From contig JAHZHK010000040.1 of assembly GCA_019420325.1 (NCBI GenBank), positions 10,498-24,013 on the forward strand: DNA of 13,516 nucleotides. Reading direction: 5' to 3'. Below the pieces are notes generated by a model. That model saw only the letters and a list, made by a program, of their open reading frames with translations, made no database searches and was not told the origin of the DNA. Shown one piece after another: positions 1-6,349 of the stretch. The stretch comes from Coriobacteriaceae bacterium (lineage in GTDB: Bacteria; Actinomycetota; Coriobacteriia; Coriobacteriales; UMGS124). A program made the position numbers and the translations under genes. Within the stretch, counting starts at the first letter, position 1. Every line of letters starts with the position of its first letter.

Positions 1-103
1 CTTGGGGCTCTCAAAAAACACCGTGCGCACGCATGTGAAGAGCCTCTATGCCAAGTTCGATGTCCATTCTCGCCAGGAGCTCATAGACCTGTTTCATGAG
101 TAG
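1..103 (+). CDS. LuxR-type transcriptional regulator, C-terminal fragment (5' end outside window)
   Basis: The reading frame is open from base 2 and ends at TAG 101-103, giving 33 residues. They contain LSKNTVRTHVKSLYAKF followed by HSRQELIDLF. This is the recognition helix and last helix of a LuxR/GerE-type HTH (pattern SxxTVRxHxxxIYxKxxxxSRxEL). The same pattern ends the regulator at 6350-7864 (STLRTHLRNIYSKTGTHSREELI), so this gene probably has the same membrane-plus-HTH architecture, although its N-terminal part is not visible. It converges on the flavoprotein operon at 569-5497 and could regulate it or an upstream gene outside the window. No convincing intrinsic terminator directly follows the stop codon. 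Confidence 0.88.
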   Translation, partial: LGLSKNTVRTHVKSLYAKFDVHSRQELIDLFHE

Positions 104-231
104 GGCAACGAAGACAGGCTGTTTTTCGAGCAGCTGCGTACGTGTGGAATTGGGCCATCATGGCTTGCCCCCCACGAATGAGCACTTGCAAAGAGGACGG
201 TCGCTTTGGGTGCCACCGCGTGGCGCACGCC

Positions 232-272
232 CCTCGCCTCGCAGACGTGGCAATGCCTGCCGAACTCGTTCG
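232..272 (-). repeat. intergenic repeat, copy 1 of palindromic block
   Basis: Read on the minus strand, this begins CGAACGAGTTCGGCA and, after a short variable stretch, continues ACGTCTGCG. The + strand at 5757-5790 reads CGAACAAGTTCGGCA and then ACGTGTGCG. The first block matches at 14 of 15 bases and the second at 8 of 9. The core CGAAC-A/G-AGTTCG is itself an inverted repeat. Function is unknown. Confidence 0.5.
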
Positions 273-440
273 CTGCCTTGCCGGGCGACGGGCATGTGAA
301 CATGAGCGGGTTTTGAGGAAGCGGCTCCTCTCTGGGGAAGCCGGCGGCGGGTCTGTGGTCATACCAATCGTGGGTCCTTGGGCGCAAAGGCTGTGCGCGT
401 GCGGTCGGCCGAGCCGCCAAAAAAGGGCTGCCCAAATATG

Positions 441-472
441 CGCCCTTCGCCAAGAAATGAATGAGGGCAGGC
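441..472 (+). repeat. intergenic repeat, copy 1 of AAGAA block
   Basis: CGCCC-TTCGCCAAGAA then GAATGAGGGCAGGC aligns with 5831-5863 (CGCCTCTTTGCCAAGAA, GAACGAGGGCGGGC) with only a few substitutions and one single-base gap. Both copies lie in noncoding spacers flanking the same operon, one downstream and one upstream. Confidence 0.55.
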
Positions 473-498
473 CCCCTAGGGACCATCCTGAACTGTAA

Positions 499-534
499 GG
501 GGCGCCCCGAACCCATGCGAGTCCGAGACGCCCC
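499..534 (-). terminator. terminator hairpin of the three-flavoprotein operon
   Basis: On the minus-strand RNA a 16-base arm starting GGGGCG pairs completely with a 16-base arm ending CGCCCC around a GCAU loop, using several G-U wobbles. On the + strand those wobbles become A-C mismatches, so the hairpin is built for the minus-strand transcript. It starts 35 bases after the stop of gene A. The U tract is weak (UUACAGUU), so efficiency is uncertain. Confidence 0.7.
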
Positions 535-568
535 AATACAAACTTTTGCTCGCGTTATCTGTGGCTCG

Positions 569-2170
569 CTACCAGGAGACTCCCATGGCGGTCTTGGCGG
601 CGTTGCGGCCGGAATAGATGTTGTAGGCGCCCTGTCCGCCGGAGATGCCGTAGTTGTACGTCTCCTTGAAGAGGCTGCATCCCTCGACGCCGCAGGAGTA
701 CAGGCCCTCAATAGGCTCGCCGTCAACGCCCACGACGCGGTTCTGGCGGTCCATCTGCACGCCGCCCACGGTGGTGTAGGGCGCAGGCTGAACCTTCACG
801 AGGTAGTAGGGGCCGTCGCCGGTGGGGATGAGGTTGTCTGCTGGGCAGGCAAACTCCTCGTCCACGCCGGTCTCGCAGTAGTGGTTGTAGCGCTCGATCT
901 GGCCGGTGAGCGCTGCGTGGTCCATGCCGGCGGCCTCGGCGAGCTCTTCGAGCGTCTCGCCGCGGAACACGTCGCCGGTCCCCTTGGCGCACAGCTCCTC
1001 CAGTTCGTTGACGAGATCCTTGAGCTGGGTGCCGGCCTTGCCGGGACCGTAGGTGTTGAAGGCGCCCTGGCCGTTCATGAAGATGTCGATGATGTTCTGG
1101 CCGAAGAAGGTGCAGGCGGCCTTCTGCTGCTTGAGGGCGTTGACCCAGCACACGGTGAACTTCTCGTTGAAGAGGTTTTCGTCGACGAAGCGCTCGCCGT
1201 TCTCATTAACGGTCAGGAGCGACTGGTAGCAGGCGGCCAGGGTGAGGTTGGAGATGGCCAGGAAGTAGTGCCCCTCGGCCTCAGTGCCCACGGCCAGGTT
1301 GTTGACGGAGGAGGCGGTGCACTGCTTGGCGCCGGCCTTGATCATCATGGCGTGGCCCTTGCCGTCGTAGCCGCGTCCCAGGGTCTGGGCTACCTTGGTG
1401 TCGGTGACCTCGTAGACCATCTCGCGGTTGTCCACGAAACCGCCGGTGGCCATGATGACTTTGGGGGTCTTGAGCAGGGTCGTGGTGCCCTCGGCGTCCC
1501 GCACGACGATGCCGGCGACCGCCTTGCCGTCCATGACGATGTCGATGGCCTCGGTCTCGAGCATGACATCAACGTTGTTCATGGTGTCGAGGTGCTTCTG
1601 GACGTTCTCGCCTACGGTACGGCCCGACTCGCCTTCCCACCAATGGAAGCATGGGACGGTGGAGACTCCCAGGTAGTCGTCGACGTGGTCGAAGCAGATG
1701 TCGTGCTCGGCGAGCCAGTCGATGTCCTCGCCGGAGTGCCCGAAGACGTCGTACCACACGCGGCCGTCCGTGCGCCAGTTGGTGAAGGTCAGCTCGTTGT
1801 GAACGAGCGCGGGGATGTCGAGCTCGACGGCGACACCGGAGTCCTTGACCATCTGGGAATCCAGGCCGAAGACGCCCTCGGTGTAGTCGGCGTTGCCGCC
1901 CAGGGCGAACTTCTTCTCGACGACGGCGATCTTGGCACCGGTGTCGGCCGCCTCCATTGCGGCGATGCCGCCCGAGAAGCCACCGCCGACGATGACCAGG
2001 TCGTACTCGGCCTCGCCGTCGATGGTGTAGTCGGTGGGCAGGACGTCGGTGCCGGTTGCGGCGGCCTCGTCGGCCCGAACGGTGCCGGTCGCTGCGCTCG
2101 CGGCAGCGGCGGCGGCCCCCATGGCGGCGGTGGCGGCGATGAAGTTGCGGCGGGACAGGTCGGTGGTCAT
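569..2170 (-). CDS. gene A: Tat-exported FAD-dependent reductase (fumarate reductase flavoprotein-like family)
   Basis: 533 residues. ATG at 2170 is chosen because it follows GAAAGGAC at good spacing and begins a Tat signal (SRRNFIAA, residues 6-13, then an Ala-rich stretch to about 33). The frame is open further upstream, but that part is a shadow of gene B. The FAD_binding_2 fold shows GGGFSG at 62-67, VVEK closing the second strand, ATGGF at 241-245 and the C-terminal IEGLYSCGVEG at about 487-497. The proton-donor motif of fumarate/urocanate reductases is present as NGERFVDE (Arg327). At the fumarate-binding His position it has YTTVGG (465-470), and the end reads NYGISGGQ instead of the Arg-containing NRLGG. 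I infer an extracytoplasmic reductase of a non-fumarate substrate. It has no heme motif and no FMN domain, so its electron donor must be another protein. It is the last gene of the operon, 50 bases after gene B. Substrate unknown. Confidence 0.9.
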   Translation of the reverse strand: MTTDLSRRNFIAATAAMGAAAAAASAATGTVRADEAAATGTDVLPTDYTIDGEAEYDLVIVGGGFSGGIAAMEAADTGAKIAVVEKKFALGGNADYTEGVFGLDSQMVKDSGVAVELDIPALVHNELTFTNWRTDGRVWYDVFGHSGEDIDWLAEHDICFDHVDDYLGVSTVPCFHWWEGESGRTVGENVQKHLDTMNNVDVMLETEAIDIVMDGKAVAGIVVRDAEGTTTLLKTPKVIMATGGFVDNREMVYEVTDTKVAQTLGRGYDGKGHAMMIKAGAKQCTASSVNNLAVGTEAEGHYFLAISNLTLAACYQSLLTVNENGERFVDENLFNEKFTVCWVNALKQQKAACTFFGQNIIDIFMNGQGAFNTYGPGKAGTQLKDLVNELEELCAKGTGDVFRGETLEELAEAAGMDHAALTGQIERYNHYCETGVDEEFACPADNLIPTGDGPYYLVKVQPAPYTTVGGVQMDRQNRVVGVDGEPIEGLYSCGVEGCSLFKETYNYGISGGQGAYNIYSGRNAAKTAMGVSW

Positions 2171-2220
2171 GATGCGGTCCTTTCGTTTGCGGGTTTGCTG
2201 GTCGTGTTCCTGCGCGGTTT

Positions 2221-3936
2221 TCAGGCTTGGCAGAGGTCCTTGGCCACGTCGTAGGCGAAGGTGATGCAGGTGGCGCCCAGGTTCTGGCCGCACGCCATGA
2301 AGGTGTACATGTTCGAGTAGAAGTCGCCCACCATGGTGCCGATGTTGTACAGGCCCTCGATGGGGGTGTCGTCCTCCTCGCAGACTTGCATGTTCACGTT
2401 GGTGCGCAGGCCGCCCATGACGGTGAGGAAGTTGAGGTAGGACAATTTGTAGTTCATGCCGTAGAATGGGCCCTTGTCCACCGGGACCATGAACTCGGGG
2501 TTCTTGTGGAAGTCCTCGTCGCAACCGGCGGCGCACAGCTCGTTGTAGCGGGCGATGCTGGCGAGGGCGGCCTCGGGGTCGGGGTGCTCGATCTTGGCGA
2601 GCAGCTCCTCCAGGGTGTCGGCCTTCTGGTAGTAGCCTAGGTCGACGGACTCGTCCCAGTGGGAGAGCTGCAGCTCGGGCGGCTCCTTGGCGATGACGAT
2701 ATGCGAGTCGGTCTCGATGGACTGGCCGCCGAGGAAGCCGGGGTACCAGAGGTCCTGGCTGTAGGCGTAGTCCGCGTTCCAGATGGCCCAGTAGCCGGGG
2801 TTCTTCTGGAACAGGCATTTGTAGGCGAGGAAGGGCTTGGTGATGTCCTCGCTCATGAAGCGCTCACCCTGTTCGTCGAGCATGAGGCCGGTGAAGGCCA
2901 TCATGAAGCAGGTCGAGGGACCCTCGTCGGTGCCGTGGCAGGACTGGACCATGGGGGCCATGGGCTGGATGCGCTGCCAGGCGGCGCCGACCCACAGGCC
3001 CATCTTCTGACCGTCGCCGGGCTGCAGGCCGCCGAACAGGCCGCCGTCGAAGTCGGGCTCCTCGAAGGTGCATAGCGGCTCGACGACGGGGCAGTACCGG
3101 CGGATCATGTCGCGGTCCTTGGAGAAGTCGCCTGTCGCCATGACGACGGCCTGCGAGGCGTTGAAGCGCACGTACTCGCCGTCGTCGTTCTTCGCGACGA
3201 AGCCGCTCACGCGTCCGGTGTTGTCGTCCTCGCGGATGAGCTGCTCGGCGCGGTGCCCCCAGAAAATCTGCCCGCCGTTCTCGAGGATGTAGTCGCGCAT
3301 GGTGTTCACCAGCAGCGTCTCGCCGGAGAGCGAGGCGTCCTCGACACCGGTGCCAATCCAGCCGTGCGAGCTCTCGGGCATGGTGAAGATGCCGTTGGGG
3401 TCCGTGTAGCCCTGCTCGATGGTGGTCTTGTAGCCACGTGACTCCATGAGGTCGATGACCCAGTTCATGGACTCGGCGCTCGTGTTGATCCAGCGGTACC
3501 ATTTCTTCTGGTCGACGGCGAAGCTGTTCATCGCGAGCTGACCCTTGATGAACTCGGTGCAGGTCTCAGCCGTGTAGCCCAGACCTTCCTCGAGCAGGGT
3601 TTTGGTGCCGATGCCGTGGTTGGAGCCGCCGCGCGACACCGGGCCGTGACCTGCGGAGACGAGCAAGACCTTGTCGCCCAGCTCCTCGGAGAGGCGTGCC
3701 CCACACACCAGGCCGGCGACGCCTGAGCCTATGACGACGACCTGCGCGTCGTAGGTGGCGACGATCTGGTCGTCGGGGATGGGTGCTGGCGGGATTTCGA
3801 AGGCCCAGACACCCTCGGTATCGGCCGCGACCTTGCCAGCGGCCTCGTCGGCCAGGGCGGTCCCGACGCCCGCTGCGCCCAGCGCGGCGACCGTGCCTGC
3901 GGACTTGATGAACGTGCGGCGGTTGATACTGTCCAT
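2221..3936 (-). CDS. gene B: Tat-exported FAD-binding oxidoreductase with altered FAD motifs
   Basis: 571 residues. ATG at 3936 follows AAGGGGG and starts a Tat signal (INRRTFIKS, residues 4-12, cleavage likely near ALADEA at 27-32). The upstream open frame is a shadow of gene C. The Rossmann motif VVIGSGVAGL lies at 67-76. The usual acidic residue after the second strand is missing (LLVSAGHG), and the conserved ATGGF is ATGDF (267-271). GERF (Arg359) keeps the proton-donor Arg, while TVMGGLRTN (505-513) replaces the His of HHTMGG. The C-terminus (IEGLYNIGTMVG, then FMACGQNLGATC) lacks the fumarate-binding Arg. The RBS overlaps the stop codon of gene C (only 11 bases apart), so translation is probably coupled. 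This is a genuine family member with an unknown substrate. It could be a divergent reductase or a partner flavoprotein for A or C. Confidence 0.88.
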   Translation of the reverse strand: MDSINRRTFIKSAGTVAALGAAGVGTALADEAAGKVAADTEGVWAFEIPPAPIPDDQIVATYDAQVVVIGSGVAGLVCGARLSEELGDKVLLVSAGHGPVSRGGSNHGIGTKTLLEEGLGYTAETCTEFIKGQLAMNSFAVDQKKWYRWINTSAESMNWVIDLMESRGYKTTIEQGYTDPNGIFTMPESSHGWIGTGVEDASLSGETLLVNTMRDYILENGGQIFWGHRAEQLIREDDNTGRVSGFVAKNDDGEYVRFNASQAVVMATGDFSKDRDMIRRYCPVVEPLCTFEEPDFDGGLFGGLQPGDGQKMGLWVGAAWQRIQPMAPMVQSCHGTDEGPSTCFMMAFTGLMLDEQGERFMSEDITKPFLAYKCLFQKNPGYWAIWNADYAYSQDLWYPGFLGGQSIETDSHIVIAKEPPELQLSHWDESVDLGYYQKADTLEELLAKIEHPDPEAALASIARYNELCAAGCDEDFHKNPEFMVPVDKGPFYGMNYKLSYLNFLTVMGGLRTNVNMQVCEEDDTPIEGLYNIGTMVGDFYSNMYTFMACGQNLGATCITFAYDVAKDLCQA

Positions 3937-3947
3937 GATGTGCCCCC

Positions 3948-5497
3948 TTAGGCGTTGATGTAGGTCTCCACGGCGTGCTGCACGGCCTTGCGCCCCGAGT
4001 AGATGCACCAGCCCGAGCAGGAGCCGGGGGTGCCGATGGTATAGACGTTGCGGTAAAGCATGACGCCGTCCACGCCGATGGCGTACAGGCCGGGGATGGG
4101 GTCCTTGGCGTCGGTGACGGCCTGGCAGTTGCGGTTGGTGCCGATGGCACCGCAGATGACGTAGACGATCCAGCCGGGGACGGCCAGGTAGTACGGCGGT
4201 TCGGAGAAGGGCAACATCCACTGGGAGTCCTTGCCGAACTCGGTGTCGTCGCCGGCGGCGCACATGTCGTTGTATGTGTCGACGGTAGCGCGCAGCTTGT
4301 CGGGGTCGAGCCCCACGTACCCCGCGAGCTCCTCCACGCTGTCGGCCCGGTAGAGGCCCTGGCCGCCCTGAGCGATGGCATCGTCGATGATGTCGCCGAT
4401 GTAGTTGCCCGTGATGCAGTTGCGCTCGGTGTAGTCCTTCATCATCGCGGTGTCCCACAGCGCGTAGTGGGCCTTCTGGGCCAGCTTGGGGGCGTTGGAG
4501 TTGGAGAGACACACGATAGAGTTGTCCTCGGGGAAGAAGCGTGCCGCGTCCTCGTTCACCCAGAGCAACTGCGGAGCGACAGCCCACATGATGTTGTCCA
4601 TGCCCTTCATGTAGCCGGGGAAGTAGGAACCCGATTGGTCGGCAGTGACGCCCATCATGGAGTGGGCGCCGACCTCAGTCGCCATGAGGTAGCCGTCGCC
4701 GGTGGCGAACTCGAACATGCAGTCGAGCTGGTCGATGGGGTAGCCGATCTGGGAGACAAGCTCCTTGTTGGACCCGAAACCGCCGGAGGCCAGGATGACG
4801 GCCTTGGCGTTGATCTGGACGTACGAGCCATCCTCCTTGCGCTGGGCATAGAGGCCGCAGACCTTGCCGGACTCGTCCTGGATGAGTTTCTTGCCCAGGG
4901 TCTCGAACAGGAACTGGACGCCCAGCTCCTCGGCCTTGGCGGTCATTGGGGGTACAAAGCCCACGCCGCAGGAGCCGTCCTTGTACCAGTGGAAGGTGTT
5001 GAAGTCCTTGCCGTGGTAGTCGTCAACAGTAGGCTCGAACATGACGCCCTGCTCGATGAGCCAGTCGATGTTGGTGCCGGATTGGTACATGAAGTCCATC
5101 CAGCAGGCGCCGTCGGCGCGCCACTGGGAGTTTTTCATCTCGACGGCGTACACCTCGCGGGGGTCGACGTGCAGGTCCATGGCCTTGGTGGGCTGGACTC
5201 GATGCCGAACGAGCCCTCGACGCCCATGCCGGCGCCGCCGCCCGTGACGGACATGCCCTCGACGCAGACGGTGTTGAGGCCCTGGTGGCCCGCCTCGACG
5301 CAGGCGCACAGGCCGGAGAGGCCGGCTCCCACGATGACGACGTCGCAGTCGATGGTCTCGACGGGCTCGATGGCTGCCTCCTCGGCCTGCGCGACGGCGG
5401 GTGCGGTGACGGCGGGTGCGGCGACGGCGGGTGCGGCGACGCCCGCTATGGCGGCGGCCCCTGCGGCCTCGATGAACGTGCGGCGGTTCAGTTCCAC
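3948..5497 (-). pseudogene. gene C: Tat-exported FAD-dependent reductase, broken by a one-base frameshift
   Basis: Translation starts at GTG 5497 after AAAGGGG and gives a Tat signal (ELNRRTFIEAA), an Ala/Pro/Val linker and VIVGAGLSG (54-62). It runs to Glu100-Ser101 (GSFGIES) at about 5196. Family similarity then continues in the next frame from 5195 (QPTKAMDLHVDP) to the stop at 3948-3950. As read, the protein ends at 5135 after 120 residues of altered sequence. Restoring one C at 5195-5197 gives 516 residues with IDWLIEQG, LASGGF, NEDAARF and IPGLYAIGVDG in family order. The fumarate-type His and Arg sites are replaced (VYVICGAIG; YTIGTPGSCSGW). It is the first gene of the operon. Everything after the lesion looks intact, so this is either a recent mutation or a sequencing error. 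Nothing resembling a slippery heptamer is present. Confidence 0.85.
5393..5437 (-). repeat. three tandem 15-bp units inside gene C signal/linker
   Basis: GACGGCGGGTGCGGY (+ strand) occurs three times in direct succession. It encodes a repeated Pro-Ala-Val-x-Ala just after the Tat signal of gene C. As a multiple of three it changes linker length without shifting the frame, so copy number may vary between strains. Confidence 0.8.
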
Positions 5498-5615
5498 GGT
5501 AAACCCCTTTTCTTTCGTTTGTGTCTGCGGCGCAGGACCGTGCCCGGCACCGCCCTGGCGACAAAACTAGCGGGGTATGTCGGTGGCTTTGAAGCCCAAA
5601 GTGGATGATGCGCGA

Positions 5616-5635
5616 CTCACCTTGAGGTAGGTGAG
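5616..5635 (-). promoter_or_regulatory. operator-like dyad upstream of the operon
   Basis: CTCACCT and AGGTGAG form a perfect 7-base inverted repeat around six bases, about 120 bases before the start of gene C. The minus strand contains TACCTCA (5623-5629), the same heptamer that occurs three times in the control region at 7937-7977. A nearby CCTCACCCACC on the minus strand resembles CCTCACCCGCC there. This may be a binding site of a LuxR-type regulator or a promoter-proximal hairpin. Confidence 0.4.
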
Positions 5636-5747
5636 CCTGGTGGGTGAGGCAATAAGCTGGGGTTTCTTTCTACTTATAGCTCCACATGAACAGGGAGCGC
5701 TGAAATTGCGTACAAAGGCCAGACGGGTGAGGCGTAGGCTTCAGAGG

Positions 5748-5778
5748 GTCGATTTTCGAACAAGTTCGGCAAATCGAC
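5748..5778 (+). repeat. long inverted repeat with repeat-family core
   Basis: GTCGATTT at the left pairs perfectly with AAATCGAC at the right. Inside, T-CGAA pairs with TTCG-G around a CAAG loop with a single bulged C, giving about 13 base pairs in total. The core is shared with the intergenic copy at 258-272. No T-run follows, so it is not a classical terminator. Confidence 0.5.
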
Positions 5779-5830
5779 GTGTGCGCCGCGTCGCAACGGG
5801 CCCGCAGCGGAGTCGGGCCATTCAAGCACG

Positions 5831-5863
5831 CGCCTCTTTGCCAAGAAGCGAACGAGGGCGGGC
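5831..5863 (+). repeat. intergenic repeat, copy 2 of AAGAA block
   Basis: This is the second copy of the block described at 441-472, sharing GCCAAGAA, GAGGGC and GGC at the same spacing. The palindromic block precedes it here by about 50 bases, so a longer composite repeat unit is likely. Confidence 0.55.
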
Positions 5864-6349
5864 TTCTCAGAGCTTGCCCTGGGAAGTAACGGGATTGATG
5901 TGTCTGCATGAGTGTGCGGAAGTGCGATGAGAGACCTGCCGGTGCGAGGTGGGTCGCGCGCGGTTTTTGCGTTCGGCCAAAAGACAGGAATCGCGCTTAC
6001 CGAAGCATCTGTAGCCTTTGGGTCGATAGGGGTTGCGAAGTGTGAGGATTTCTTTTTAGTGGGCAGCACTCCGCCATCGTGCCGTTCGTTCTCTGGCAGT
6101 TGCGAGGTTTTGCTTTCAAGCGGGTCCATCCGTGGGCAGCATGCCTGGATGCAGGCCTGTTGGCGGACATGCAAGATGGATCATAGCAGAGCGCCTGGCA
6201 CTGTCTCGTTCTTCCATGTGCGGGATGTACTGGGCTGAGCAATATTTGGACGTTGTTTTAGTTGATATGGCAAGCCTTTTGCGGACTTGATGGCTGTATG
6301 AGTCACATAAAACTAGCCAATGAGAAGGCGCGCGTCGCAGGCCGCTTCG

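Larger units (their letters stand above)
104..568. other. noncoding intergenic region with decayed repeats
   Basis: These 465 bases lie between two convergent genes. The short overlapping frames here have no ribosome binding site or recognisable protein features, so I see no gene. The region holds the operon terminator hairpin (499-534). It also has stretches that resemble parts of the 5498-6349 spacer: 232-272 (inverted orientation) matches 5757-5790, and 441-472 matches 5831-5863. The stretch at about 118-160 may be a further, weaker copy. This looks like degenerate intergenic repeat DNA. Confidence 0.6.
5498..6349. other. 852-bp noncoding region upstream of the flavoprotein operon
   Basis: No reading frame here has both a ribosome binding site and a plausible protein. 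The part next to gene C (about 5500-5700) must hold the operon promoter; it contains the dyad at 5616-5635 and a TACCTCA box (minus strand, 5623-5629). I could not fix a convincing -35/-10 pair. The middle has the inverted repeat at 5748-5778 and the repeat block at 5831-5863. Bases 6240-6320 are noticeably more AT-rich than the rest. The part near 6349 shows no clear terminator for the regulator gene. No tRNA or rRNA seen. Confidence 0.6.

Noticed and set aside
104..130. Terminator for the first regulator fragment
   Set aside because: The only hairpin near the stop codon is short and bulged (CGAAG with TTTCG), too weak to call.
81..726. Several short overlapping frames in 81-726
   Set aside because: They overlap each other and real genes, lack ribosome binding sites and show no protein-like features. 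The region is better explained by repeats and a terminator.
569..2170. Naming gene A (and its paralogues) as fumarate reductase
   Set aside because: The His and Arg used to bind fumarate are replaced, so only the broader reductase family is supported.
461..2254. Long + strand open frame opposite gene A (597 codons)
   Set aside because: Antisense shadow of a high-GC gene: Val/Gly/Leu-biased composition, no recognisable domain, and the opposite strand has a Tat signal, RBS and FAD motifs.
2171..2818. N-terminal extension of gene A
   Set aside because: The upstream part is gene B read out of frame (Arg/His/Pro-rich). The Tat motif and RBS place the start at 2170.
3937..4587. N-terminal extension of gene B
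   Set aside because: Out-of-frame reading of gene C. AAGGGGG and the Tat signal fix the start at 3936.
5190..5200. Programmed ribosomal frameshift in gene C
   Set aside because: No slippery heptamer or obvious downstream stimulator, and such signals are not known for this family. Simple deletion or sequencing error is more likely.
5393..5437. CRISPR-like repeats
   Set aside because: The units are 15 bp, directly abutting without spacers, and lie within a coding frame.
3975..5570. Long + strand open frame opposite gene C
   Set aside because: Same shadow effect. The opposite strand encodes clear family motifs, even across its frameshift.
5674..6174. 166-codon minus-strand frame upstream of gene C
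   Set aside because: It runs through the inverted repeat and the AAGAA block, with no RBS or domain. Similarity to the other spacer is at DNA level.
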